This document shows, one piece after another, positions 1 to 6,815 of a stretch of 17,085 bases of DNA. Origin of the DNA: Bacillota bacterium (GTDB lineage Bacteria > Bacillota > Clostridia > Lachnospirales > Bianqueaceae). Below the pieces are notes generated by a model, which saw only the letters and a list, made by a program, of their open reading frames with translations, was not told the origin of the DNA and did not search any database. Each line of letters opens with the position of its first letter. Within the stretch, counting starts at the first letter, position 1. The stretch is taken from NCBI GenBank assembly GCA_017474705.1, contig JAFVHC010000043.1, positions 1 through 17,085 of the forward strand, read 5' to 3'. The translations under genes and the position numbers were made by a program.

Positions 1-799
1 CATTGCCGGACGTACCGATGACCACGCCGATGATGCCCGGCTTGACCAGTCCGGCACCTGTCGTCTGGATGACAGCATCTCCGCCGCCAAAGTATACGTT
101 CAGGCCTTCCGGCAGACCCGTAAGTTCCGCCGCTTCCTTCGTGATATGGCCGGCCAGCTCCGTAGATTCATGCGCTTCCGGGAAGATGCTGCGGTCCAGG
201 CCCGCGATCGCGATCAGCTCATCGCTCCACTGACGCTCTTTCGTATTGAAGAAGCCGGTGCCGGACGCATCGGACACGTCGATGCCCAGCTCGCCTGTCA
301 GTTTGAAACGGATGTAATCCTTCGGGCAGATGAAAGTGACCATCTTCTCGAAGTTCTCCGGCTCCTCATCCCGCAGCCACAGGATCTTGCCGCCGGTGTA
401 ACCGGTCAGCATGCGGTTGTTGGTATAAGACAGCAAGCCCTGAAGGCCGCCTGCCTGCTCCGTGATCCAGTCGCACTGCTTTTGCGTACGCTGGTCGCAC
501 CACAGCATAGCCGGACGAATGACTTCACAGTTTTTGTCCAGCGCGACCAGTCCATGCATCTGTCCGGAGAAACTGATGCCGACGATATCTTCTTTCGGCA
601 CCTGCGGCAGGATGACTTTCAGACCGCGCACCACGCCGTCCCACCAGTCGATGGGATCCTGCTCCGCCCAGCCCGGACGAGGTGTATATAAGGGATACTC
701 CTGGGTAGAGGAAGCAAGGACTTTGCCATCCTCATCCGCGACGATGCACTTCGCGCCGGAAGTTCCGACGTCAAGACCGACTAATAAACGTTTTTTCAT
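1..799 (-). CDS. xylB: Xylulokinase (FGGY kinase), partial
   Basis: The reading frame starts at ATG 799 and stays open to the left edge, giving the first 266 residues of a kinase that is usually about 490-510 long. It would phosphorylate D-xylulose to xylulose 5-phosphate in the cytoplasm, feeding the pentose phosphate pathway. Visible signatures are the N-terminal phosphate-binding segment GLDVGTSGAK (residues 8-17), the sugar-kinase motif SGQMHGLVALDKN (78-90), AMLWCDQRT (97-105) and, near the edge, GGGDAVIQTTGAG, whose Asp sits where the catalytic base lies in this family. The SGQMHG and LWxDQRT motifs favour xylulokinase over glycerol, gluconate or rhamnulose kinases. A strong AGGAGGAG site precedes it, and it follows the GH42 gene by 15 bases, so the two are probably co-transcribed. 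The C-terminal domain is outside the window, so substrate specificity is inferred. Confidence 0.88.
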   Translation of the reverse strand, partial: MKKRLLVGLDVGTSGAKCIVADEDGKVLASSTQEYPLYTPRPGWAEQDPIDWWDGVVRGLKVILPQVPKEDIVGISFSGQMHGLVALDKNCEVIRPAMLWCDQRTQKQCDWITEQAGGLQGLLSYTNNRMLTGYTGGKILWLRDEEPENFEKMVTFICPKDYIRFKLTGELGIDVSDASGTGFFNTKERQWSDELIAIAGLDRSIFPEAHESTELAGHITKEAAELTGLPEGLNVYFGGGDAVIQTTGAGLVKPGIIGVVIGTSGN

Positions 800-814
800 G
801 GTGAGCTCCTCCTG

Positions 815-2884
815 TTACATGATATCTTCCTTCAGCAGGAAGCGGATGCCGTACGGCGGTAATTGGATATGCGTCGTGTATTCACCGGTCTCGATATCGG
901 TGACGGCGTTTTCCAGGCTGACAGTGACCGGATGCGCATTGAAATTCTGCACGATCGCGATCTCTTCTTCTTCGTTCTTGCGCAGATTCGCGGTGACACC
1001 ATCCGGCAGGGACGCATTGTCCAGCGCCTTTTCGAGCTGCAGATCCTCCGCGATCTCCTCGTAGAAATCCTTGTAGAAGTCACGGCCGGCACGCGCGCAC
1101 AGGTAATAGGCCTGGCCGAAGCCGAAGTAGTTCAGTGTCAGGGCCGGATAACCTGCGTAGTAATCAGACTGATAGGTACCCAGGACCTGCGCGGTGGATA
1201 CATGGACCACGTCGCACATATCGCGCAGTGTGTATTCTTCGCCGCTGCCGTTCATCTTCATGGTGTTGGTCTGGTTCGGATACAGCGCATCGATTTCTTC
1301 GCTGTACAGGCCGAAGACGTCCTGCATGCCGTAAGGCGCGAAGCTCTGGAAGCACAGATCGTTTTCGTTGACCAGGCCGCTCCAGTAGGTGCCGACCAGC
1401 GTGCCGCCCTTCTCCACAAAGGTGCGCAGCTTCTCGACGATGCCTTCGCGCTGCATGTACAGCATCGGCGCGACCACCAGCTTATAGTTCGAGAAATCGC
1501 AGGACATATCGATGATGTCCACCGGGATGCCCATGCGCCAGAAAGCGGAGTAATGATCCAGCACGGTCGGACCATACTGCTTCGGATCGCCCGGACGGCT
1601 CTTGACATCCAGGCCGCCGCCGTTCAGCAGGCCTTGCATCTGATCCAGCGCCCAACGGTTCTCCCAGTCATAGATGATGGCGACTTCCGGCTGGTTGACG
1701 GTCTTGCAGACCTCCGGCAGCTTCTTCAGGCGGGAACCGACGGCCGCGACTTCGCGGAAGACACGGGTGTTGGCCGTACCGTCATGACCGACGACCGCCC
1801 CGTGGAACTTTTCGGAAGACCCGCGGGATTTGCGCCACTGGAAATACTGCACAGAATTGGAACCATGCGCCACGGCCTGCAGTGAGGACAGTTCGTGCAT
1901 GCCCGGCTTCTTCATGCGGCAAACCGGATGCCAGTTCGTCACGCCCGGCACGCTCTCCATCAGCAGGAACGGCTCCTGCTTGATGCAGCGCATCAGGTCG
2001 TGGGTGGCAGCTGCCGTGATCGCAACGTCGCTTTCATCTTCCGGATTGGTATGCCAGAAAGGATAGTTGTCCCAGGAAGCAATGTCCAGGACGTCTCTGA
2101 ATTTGAAATAGTTCAGGCCGTTATAGAACCCCATGAGGTTGGTAGTCACCGGCACGTCAGACCCGCCGGCACGGATCGCCTGCTTCTCCCAATCGCAGAA
2201 GTCCACCGTACGGTCAGTCACGAAACGCTTCCAGTCAAGCACGAGTCCATGCACGGAATGCTCGCCCCGCACAAGCGGCGGCTCGATCTGATCGAAGGAA
2301 TTGTAGGTATGGCTCCAGAACGCGGTCCACCACTGATGATTGAGTTTCTCGATCGTCCCGTATTTCCGTCTCAGCCAGTTGCGGAATTCCTGCTGGCACA
2401 GCGGGCAGTAGCACTCGCCGCCGAATTCATTGGAGATATGCCACAAAATGACGCCCGGATGCTTGCCGAAATTCTCGGACAGTCTCTTGTCCATATCCCA
2501 TACCTTCTGACGATAGTACGGAGAAGTGTAGCAATGGTTATGACGTCCGCCAAACTGATTGCGGACCAGATCCGGTCCCACACGCAGCACTTCCGGATGA
2601 TTTTTCGCCATCCAGATCGGACGCGCGCCGGACGGGGTGGCCAACACAGTGTAGATACCATTGTTGTACAGATCGTCGATGACTTTCTCCAGCCAGTCAA
2701 AGGTATACCTGCCTTCTTCCGGCTCCAGCGCTGCCCACGCGAAAATACCCACGGACGCAGCATTGACGTGCGACTGCTTCATCAGCTCGATATCCTTCTC
2801 CAGGATGTCCGGCCGATCCAGCCACTGATCCGGGTTATAATCTCCGCCATGCAGCATCTGCTCGTTCAGGATTCTCCATTCCAT
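815..2884 (-). CDS. GH42 beta-galactosidase-type glycoside hydrolase
   Basis: A complete 689-residue protein of normal GH42 length. Family knowledge places it as a cytoplasmic retaining glycosidase that releases galactose, or in some members L-arabinopyranose, from short oligosaccharides. It has the N-terminal TIM barrel, with the acid/base Glu153 in WHISNEFGG and the nucleophile Glu310 in LLMESVPGVTNW. A cysteine cluster (Cys118, Cys158, Cys160, Cys163) matches the structural zinc site of many GH42 enzymes. A trimerisation-like domain follows (about 390-590), then a short beta domain. No signal peptide is seen. ATG 2884 is preceded by AAAGGAA with about 10 bases of spacing. It leads a two-gene operon with xylulokinase, which hints at pentose- or galactose-containing plant glycans. 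No lacZ-type symbol is given because GH42 specificity cannot be read from sequence. Confidence 0.9.
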   Translation of the reverse strand: MEWRILNEQMLHGGDYNPDQWLDRPDILEKDIELMKQSHVNAASVGIFAWAALEPEEGRYTFDWLEKVIDDLYNNGIYTVLATPSGARPIWMAKNHPEVLRVGPDLVRNQFGGRHNHCYTSPYYRQKVWDMDKRLSENFGKHPGVILWHISNEFGGECYCPLCQQEFRNWLRRKYGTIEKLNHQWWTAFWSHTYNSFDQIEPPLVRGEHSVHGLVLDWKRFVTDRTVDFCDWEKQAIRAGGSDVPVTTNLMGFYNGLNYFKFRDVLDIASWDNYPFWHTNPEDESDVAITAAATHDLMRCIKQEPFLLMESVPGVTNWHPVCRMKKPGMHELSSLQAVAHGSNSVQYFQWRKSRGSSEKFHGAVVGHDGTANTRVFREVAAVGSRLKKLPEVCKTVNQPEVAIIYDWENRWALDQMQGLLNGGGLDVKSRPGDPKQYGPTVLDHYSAFWRMGIPVDIIDMSCDFSNYKLVVAPMLYMQREGIVEKLRTFVEKGGTLVGTYWSGLVNENDLCFQSFAPYGMQDVFGLYSEEIDALYPNQTNTMKMNGSGEEYTLRDMCDVVHVSTAQVLGTYQSDYYAGYPALTLNYFGFGQAYYLCARAGRDFYKDFYEEIAEDLQLEKALDNASLPDGVTANLRKNEEEEIAIVQNFNAHPVTVSLENAVTDIETGEYTTHIQLPPYGIRFLLKEDIM

Positions 2885-2920
2885 GATGAGGGTTCCTTTC
2901 TAAAACTCGTGATGATACTA

Positions 2921-2949
2921 TTGTTTGGCTTTAACATTTTTTGTATAAT
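2921..2949 (+). promoter_or_regulatory. Candidate promoter P1 reading into the CACATG array
   Basis: TTGTTT at 2921-2926, a 17-base spacer, and a perfect TATAAT at 2944-2949. It points rightward, toward the repeat array and the nuclease-like gene. Transcription would begin near 2956. Confidence 0.5.
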
Positions 2950-2960
2950 TATTATTTATC

Positions 2961-2989
2961 TTGATTTTTTCAAGTTTTTCTACTATACT
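2961..2989 (+). promoter_or_regulatory. Candidate promoter P2 reading into the CACATG array
   Basis: TTGATT at 2961-2966, a 17-base spacer, and TATACT at 2984-2989; predicted start near 2996. It lies in tandem with P1. A small inverted repeat CTTGA-ttttt-TCAAG (2960-2974) covers the -35 region and could be an operator. If used, the whole array would be the 5' leader of the gene at 3415. Confidence 0.5.
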
Positions 2990-3038
2990 GGGTCCAATTT
3001 CTGAAGGTAATGGTTCTTCGGCAATTCTTATTTTGAGG

Positions 3039-3398
3039 CACATGCAAACTCTTCTAGTTGAACAGTATAGCATGTGTTTTCGGACTATGCCACATGCTAA
3101 ACTTTATTCTTCTTTCTCACAGACTGTGTTTTTAAACGATACCACATGTAAAAATCTATGCTTTTGTCTTCAGCATGTGTTTGAAGGCGGAGAAGCTGCT
3201 CGAAAACCACAGTTTTCAACCAAATTCAGTCCTTTTAGCTCCTTTCCTCCAGAAACATCACATGCTGTCGCTGATTCTCTTGAAAAAAACATGTGCAGCA
3301 AGAAGAAAACACAGGCTGGGCACAACAAATTGTCAAAATAACATGTGGCCGATGAAAAATCACAGGCTGTTTCATTTTTTCGCATCAAAGAACATGTG
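3039..3398 (+). repeat. Phased array of CACATG/CATGTG inverted pairs (about 52-bp period)
   Basis: Nine exact copies of CACATG or its complement CATGTG occur in 360 bases. They are organised as units: a left arm CACA(T/G)GC, 23-24 variable bases, then a right arm (G/A)CATGTG, with 13-14 variable bases before the next unit. Left arms start at 3039, 3091, 3143, 3208 (degenerate CACAGTT), 3259, 3310 and 3361 (the last two CACAGGC). Right arms start at 3070, 3122 (degenerate GACTGTG), 3173, 3289, 3341 and 3392. Left-arm spacings are 52, 52, 65, 51, 51 and 51; arm-to-arm spacing inside a unit is 30-31. The fourth unit has lost its right arm. The loops and linkers are not conserved. The last arm ends 4 bases before the Shine-Dalgarno of the nuclease-like gene. 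Spacings near 31 and 52 are close to whole numbers of helical turns, which suits either a cooperative binding protein or, if transcribed, a chain of RNA hairpins. No gene is seen in 2885-3414. Confidence 0.85.
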
Positions 3399-3414
3399 CT
3401 AGAAAGGAGCCCTA

Positions 3415-4233
3415 TTGTCTCTCTATTACCTTCCCATCGAGCAGCAACTCAGCATACTGGAAGATCTGTACTCAAAGGCTCAAAAAGCATTGAGTACACG
3501 GCCGCCTGGAAATTTGACAGTACAAAGATGGAGGAATACATCACAGTACTATTACCGTCCGGCTGCCGATAGCTCCCGCAGAAGATATATCAAGAAAGAA
3601 AACCTTTATTTTATAAAAGAATTAGCCCAAAAGGAATATGAAACATCCTTTTTGAGAACTGTCCTTCATCAAAAAGAGAGTCTTTATAAAGCACTGTCCT
3701 CAGGCACAACAAGAAGCGCTTCCCTCATGTATCATGCGCTGGCTCTTCCATTCGAGAGACTCTCCAAAGAACGCCAGGCTCTCGTAACACCTTACGTCTT
3801 GCCCGATGGACTTTATATCCGATCTTTTCTGGATACAGTATATGAAAAGAAAGGATTCTCAGAGAGCGCCACAGTCATCATGACTGAGAATGGTGAACGT
3901 GTTCGTTCGAAAAGCGAGAAAATCATCGCCGACAAACTGAACAGCCTTGGCATCCCCTATCTTTACGAGTATCCCTTGTACTTGCAAAGGCTAGGCTGGA
4001 TCCACCCGGATTTCACTTTACTCGATGTGCGCGAGCGAACGACCGTCATTCTCGAACACTTTGGTCTGATGCAGGACCTTTCCTATGTCGCGCAAGCGAT
4101 GAACAAGATCGACAGTTACATCTTTGATGGCTATTTCCCGGGCGACCGGCTTCTGATCACCTATGAAGGCGGCAGTCATGTTCTGAATGTAGATACCCTC
4201 GAGCGCCTCATTCGCCATCGATTCTCTTCATGA
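3415..4233 (+). CDS. PD-(D/E)XK nuclease-like protein of unknown function
   Basis: A 272-residue protein starting at TTG 3415, chosen because AAAGGAG (3403-3409) lies 5 bases upstream and no in-frame ATG is well placed. Residues 1-125 are helical, charged and unrecognised. The C-terminal half (about 160-250) looks like a restriction-endonuclease fold: Glu168 in RSKSEKIIA, then GIPYLYEYPLYL, Asp199 in IHPDF, and Glu214-His215 in VILEHFG, a D...E arrangement where a His-Phe pair replaces the usual lysine. The tail PGDRLLITYE is typical of this family. No methylase, helicase or DNA-recognition domain lies nearby, so it is not an ordinary restriction system. The gene is more A/T-rich than its neighbours, suggesting acquisition. 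Its last 26 bases overlap the convergent end of coaBC. Cleavage activity is inferred; it could instead be a catalytically altered binding protein. Confidence 0.72.
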   Translation: MSLYYLPIEQQLSILEDLYSKAQKALSTRPPGNLTVQRWRNTSQYYYRPAADSSRRRYIKKENLYFIKELAQKEYETSFLRTVLHQKESLYKALSSGTTRSASLMYHALALPFERLSKERQALVTPYVLPDGLYIRSFLDTVYEKKGFSESATVIMTENGERVRSKSEKIIADKLNSLGIPYLYEYPLYLQRLGWIHPDFTLLDVRERTTVILEHFGLMQDLSYVAQAMNKIDSYIFDGYFPGDRLLITYEGGSHVLNVDTLERLIRHRFSS

Positions 4234-5407
4234 TCTCGTCCAGCAGTTCGTGCGCGGCCTGTTCTTTGCTCATCAGCGGCAGTTCCTTGACTGCATCCGA
4301 TGTGATCAGTGTCAGAACGTTGGTATCGCCCTGGAAGCCGGCGCCTTCTACTTTTACATTATTGGCCGCGACCAGATCCAGGTTCTTTTTCTCCAACTTA
4401 GCACGTGAATTCTCGACAAGGTTCTCCGTCTCCATGGAGAAGCCGCACAAAAACTGACCTGTGCGTTTGTTCGCACCCAGCGTGCCCAGGATATCCTGCG
4501 TACGCTTCAGCGGGATGGCCATGTCGCCATCTTTTTTCTTGATCTTGTTGTCAGCCACCGTCTCAGGCGTATAGTCGGCCACAGCCGCCGCTTTGATCAC
4601 GATGTCCGCGTCCGCTGCATGAGTGGTTACCGCTTCGTACATGTCCGCCGCGGAAACGACCGGTACGAACTTCACGAAACGAGGCGGCTGCAGAGCAACA
4701 GGTCCGCTGACCAAAGTCACGTCGGCACCGCGCAGCATGGCGGCCTTCGCGATCGCGTACCCCATCTTGCCGGAAGAATGATTGGTGATATAGCGTACCG
4801 GATCGATCGCTTCCTGAGTAGGGCCGGCGGTGACCAGTATTTTTTTGCCTGCCAGATCCTTTGCACAGGCGATGGCCTGCTCCAGATACTCGAACAGTAC
4901 CGCAGGCTCCGGCATCTTGCCGGCACCATCATCACCGCAGGCCAGGTGTCCGGTCTCCGCGCCGATGACGGTCCACCCGTACTTCTGCAGGATCTTCATA
5001 TTATCCTGCACCACCGGGTTCTCATACATGCGCGTGTTCATGGTCGGGCTGATGAGCATCGGACAACGGCAGGCTAGAACGGTGGTCGACAGCATATCGT
5101 CCGCGATACCGTGGGCGATCTTACCGATGATATTCGCCGTTGCAGGCGCGATCAGGACGGCGTCCGCCTTTTTGCCCAGCGAAACATGCTCCACGTCCAT
5201 GGTGAAATTCCGATCGAACGTATCGATCAGACACTTGTTCTTTGTCAGGCTCTCAAAAGGGATCGGCGGGATGAATTCCGTCGCGTTCTTCGTTAAGATC
5301 ACGTGCACGTCAGCATGCTGTTTGACCAGCATACTGACTAAATTCGGGATCTTGTACGCGGCGATCCCGCCGGTCACTCCGATGAGGATCGTTTTTCCGG
5401 TGAACAT
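4208..5407 (-). CDS. coaBC: Bifunctional phosphopantothenoylcysteine decarboxylase / phosphopantothenate-cysteine ligase
   Basis: A 399-residue CoaBC (Dfp) protein of standard length. The ligase half joins 4'-phosphopantothenate with cysteine; the FMN-dependent decarboxylase half then makes 4'-phosphopantetheine, two steps of coenzyme A synthesis in the cytoplasm. The N-terminal CoaC flavoprotein domain (1-about 175) has GVTGGIAAYK (10-19), the catalytic His74 in DVEHVSLG, PTMNTRMYENP (121-131, Asn124) and the flap Cys157 in HLACGDDGAGKM. The CoaB domain follows with VTAGPTQEAIDPVRYITNHSSGKMG (192-216), AAAVADY (273-279) and the lysine-rich NKIKKK (287-292). It is the last gene of the operon that starts with cellobiose phosphorylase, 15 bases after its neighbour. 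Its 3' end overlaps the nuclease-like gene on the other strand. Confidence 0.96.
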   Translation of the reverse strand: MFTGKTILIGVTGGIAAYKIPNLVSMLVKQHADVHVILTKNATEFIPPIPFESLTKNKCLIDTFDRNFTMDVEHVSLGKKADAVLIAPATANIIGKIAHGIADDMLSTTVLACRCPMLISPTMNTRMYENPVVQDNMKILQKYGWTVIGAETGHLACGDDGAGKMPEPAVLFEYLEQAIACAKDLAGKKILVTAGPTQEAIDPVRYITNHSSGKMGYAIAKAAMLRGADVTLVSGPVALQPPRFVKFVPVVSAADMYEAVTTHAADADIVIKAAAVADYTPETVADNKIKKKDGDMAIPLKRTQDILGTLGANKRTGQFLCGFSMETENLVENSRAKLEKKNLDLVAANNVKVEGAGFQGDTNVLTLITSDAVKELPLMSKEQAAHELLDEIMKRIDGE

Positions 5408-5422
5408 AGGTTTTACCCTTTC

Positions 5423-6283
5423 TTATTTATCTCCGAATGCATCCTGGTTCTGGACCGGACTGGAACGTTTTTCCAGGTTGGGGAAGCGATGCTCGAGTGC
5501 CGCGAAGGAGATCTCGATATCCTCTTCCGCTTCATCCGGGGAAAACGCGCCGACGGTGACCATATCCTTGTCGCGGATCGCGTTCCAGGAGAAGGTCAGT
5601 CCAACGTACGGTGTTGTACGGCCGGCGGCCATCGGCTTGATGGTCATGACCGGTTTCTTAGCGTTATGGATGATGGACGCGACGGTCTCGATCTCGATCT
5701 GCATCAGGAAGCCCATGCAGTTGAAGATCTGGATGTAGGTCTCCACATCATAGCCGTTGGCGTCAGAATAGACGATCATCTCCGGCATGTGGGCGGACAG
5801 GCCAGGGATCAGGCCTGCGTCGCGGATCATCTTCGTATAGTCGTCCAGACGGACGATCTGATGCAGATTCTTGTTGACGAGCTGCTCAGCACAGGCATGG
5901 TGGATCAGGCAGAAGGTGGAACCGATCTCTTTGGAAGCTTTAACTGCCAGTTCTGCTTCTTTACGCCCTTCCGGCGTGTCGTCCATGTTCAGAAACGGGG
6001 TATCCACCATAATGATCCTGCGGCCACATTTCTGCTCCGTATCTTTGATGGCACGTACCAGATCCGGTGAAGCAACGAACGGCGCCATGATGGTATCGAT
6101 GCCATATTTCAGGTAGGTCTCCAGGACCGGCTTGAATTTCTCCGCACTGTCATAACGGCGTTTGATCATTTGGTCAGCGGATACGCTGGTGTGGCTCCAG
6201 CCCAGGAGCCAGTTGCTGCCCATGATGAGGCGGGATACGGACTCGCCGCCAACTGTCGTCCTTGGAAACTGAGGATATTCCAT
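5423..6283 (-). CDS. Conserved TIM-barrel protein, aldo/keto-reductase-like
   Basis: A 286-residue protein I do not recognise as a named enzyme. Visible features suggest a TIM barrel: alternating strand/helix segments such as GIDTIMAPFVASPDLVRAI, RRIIMVDTPF, STFCLIHHAC and LIPGLSAHMPEMIVYSDANG. The C-terminal stretch KPVMTIKPMAAGRTTPYVGLTF (about 209-230), followed by VTVGAFSPDEAEEDI, resembles the late-barrel cofactor-binding end of aldo/keto-reductase-like proteins. I cannot see a clear Asp-Tyr-Lys-His reductase tetrad, so activity is not claimed. The pair His-His in LIHHACAEQ and the conserved-looking HMPE are candidate active-site or metal residues. It starts at ATG 6283 behind AAAGGAGA, 16 bases after the preceding gene, and is followed 15 bases later by coaBC. 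The operon position suggests a role in sugar or cofactor metabolism, but that is only context. Confidence 0.6.
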   Translation of the reverse strand: MEYPQFPRTTVGGESVSRLIMGSNWLLGWSHTSVSADQMIKRRYDSAEKFKPVLETYLKYGIDTIMAPFVASPDLVRAIKDTEQKCGRRIIMVDTPFLNMDDTPEGRKEAELAVKASKEIGSTFCLIHHACAEQLVNKNLHQIVRLDDYTKMIRDAGLIPGLSAHMPEMIVYSDANGYDVETYIQIFNCMGFLMQIEIETVASIIHNAKKPVMTIKPMAAGRTTPYVGLTFSWNAIRDKDMVTVGAFSPDEAEEDIEISFAALEHRFPNLEKRSSPVQNQDAFGDK

Positions 6284-6299
6284 GATGATTCTCCTTTAC

Positions 6300-6815
6300 T
6301 CACTGTTTCGTAAGCCTGTTCATATAAGCTACATCATAATACCGTGAACCGACCATAGGTACACCGTCGCGGATCGCTTCTTCCATACGCTCCGTTTTCA
6401 CATATGTGAAGATATACAACCGCGCAGGATACGTACGGACCAGTTCCGGGATCTCTCCTTCATAATTCCGCACATTCATGCTGACGAACCGGATCTTATT
6501 CTTTTTACACCAGGCCAGGTCCTTCGCACACTTCTCCTCCCAGGGCGTGTCCACCTTAGGCGCGAGATGATACATCAGCGCCAGACCCGGGATCACTTCC
6601 CGCGCTTTCAACGCATCGGCGCGCCGTTCCACCCGCAGGATGATCTGCTTCAGATCAAGCAGGCCGGCATCGAACTGCCGCTGCAGACAATCCAGGAGCA
6701 GCTGAAACTTTTCCTCGGACGGCTTACCGACCCCCAAAAAGAACTTCAGCCCCTTGTTCTTAGGAGATGCGGCAACGGCTTTCGCAAAGTCCTCGAACGC
6801 AAGGGTCGGGAACCG
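6300..6815 (-). CDS. C-terminal part of GDPD-like barrel, downstream of in-frame TAG
   Basis: These 171 codons continue in the same frame as the gene ending at 6816 and complete its glycerophosphodiesterase-like barrel. Directly after the TAG the sequence reads RFPTLAFEDFAKAV, the usual 'PTLeevL' segment of such barrels, then a strand KFFLGVGKPS where the family has its conserved acidic or lysine strand, and finally YIFTYVKTERMEEAIRDGVPMVGSRYYDV, the typical last barrel strands. There is no frameshift, only the stop codon. If translated separately, the first usable start is TTG 6737, with no convincing ribosome binding site. So this is either the second half of a gene broken by a nonsense mutation, a read-through or recoded segment, or a sequencing error. 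It ends in TGA, 16 bases before the TIM-barrel gene. Confidence 0.6.
   Translation of the reverse strand, partial: RFPTLAFEDFAKAVAASPKNKGLKFFLGVGKPSEEKFQLLLDCLQRQFDAGLLDLKQIILRVERRADALKAREVIPGLALMYHLAPKVDTPWEEKCAKDLAWCKKNKIRFVSMNVRNYEGEIPELVRTYPARLYIFTYVKTERMEEAIRDGVPMVGSRYYDVAYMNRLTKQ

Noticed and set aside
2905..2980. Minus-strand promoter for the GH42 gene
   Set aside because: TTGAAA and several AT-rich -10-like hexamers exist, but none has a convincing 16-18 base spacing; a promoter must be here, yet I cannot place it.
863..3004. Long plus-strand frames opposite the GH42 gene
   Set aside because: They run antisense to a complete GH42 enzyme with intact catalytic residues, and show no domain of their own.
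2961..3341. 126-codon plus-strand frame over the array
   Set aside because: Composition is not protein-like, no ribosome binding site, and the repeated motif does not keep frame between units.
3039..3398. CRISPR array
   Set aside because: Only 6-7 base arms are conserved, they occur as inverted pairs, and neither the loops nor the linkers form a long constant repeat; no cas genes are present.
6300..6737. Independent 145-codon gene starting at TTG 6737
   Set aside because: It lacks a good ribosome binding site and its sequence, together with the 26 codons before it, is plainly the second half of the interrupted barrel domain.
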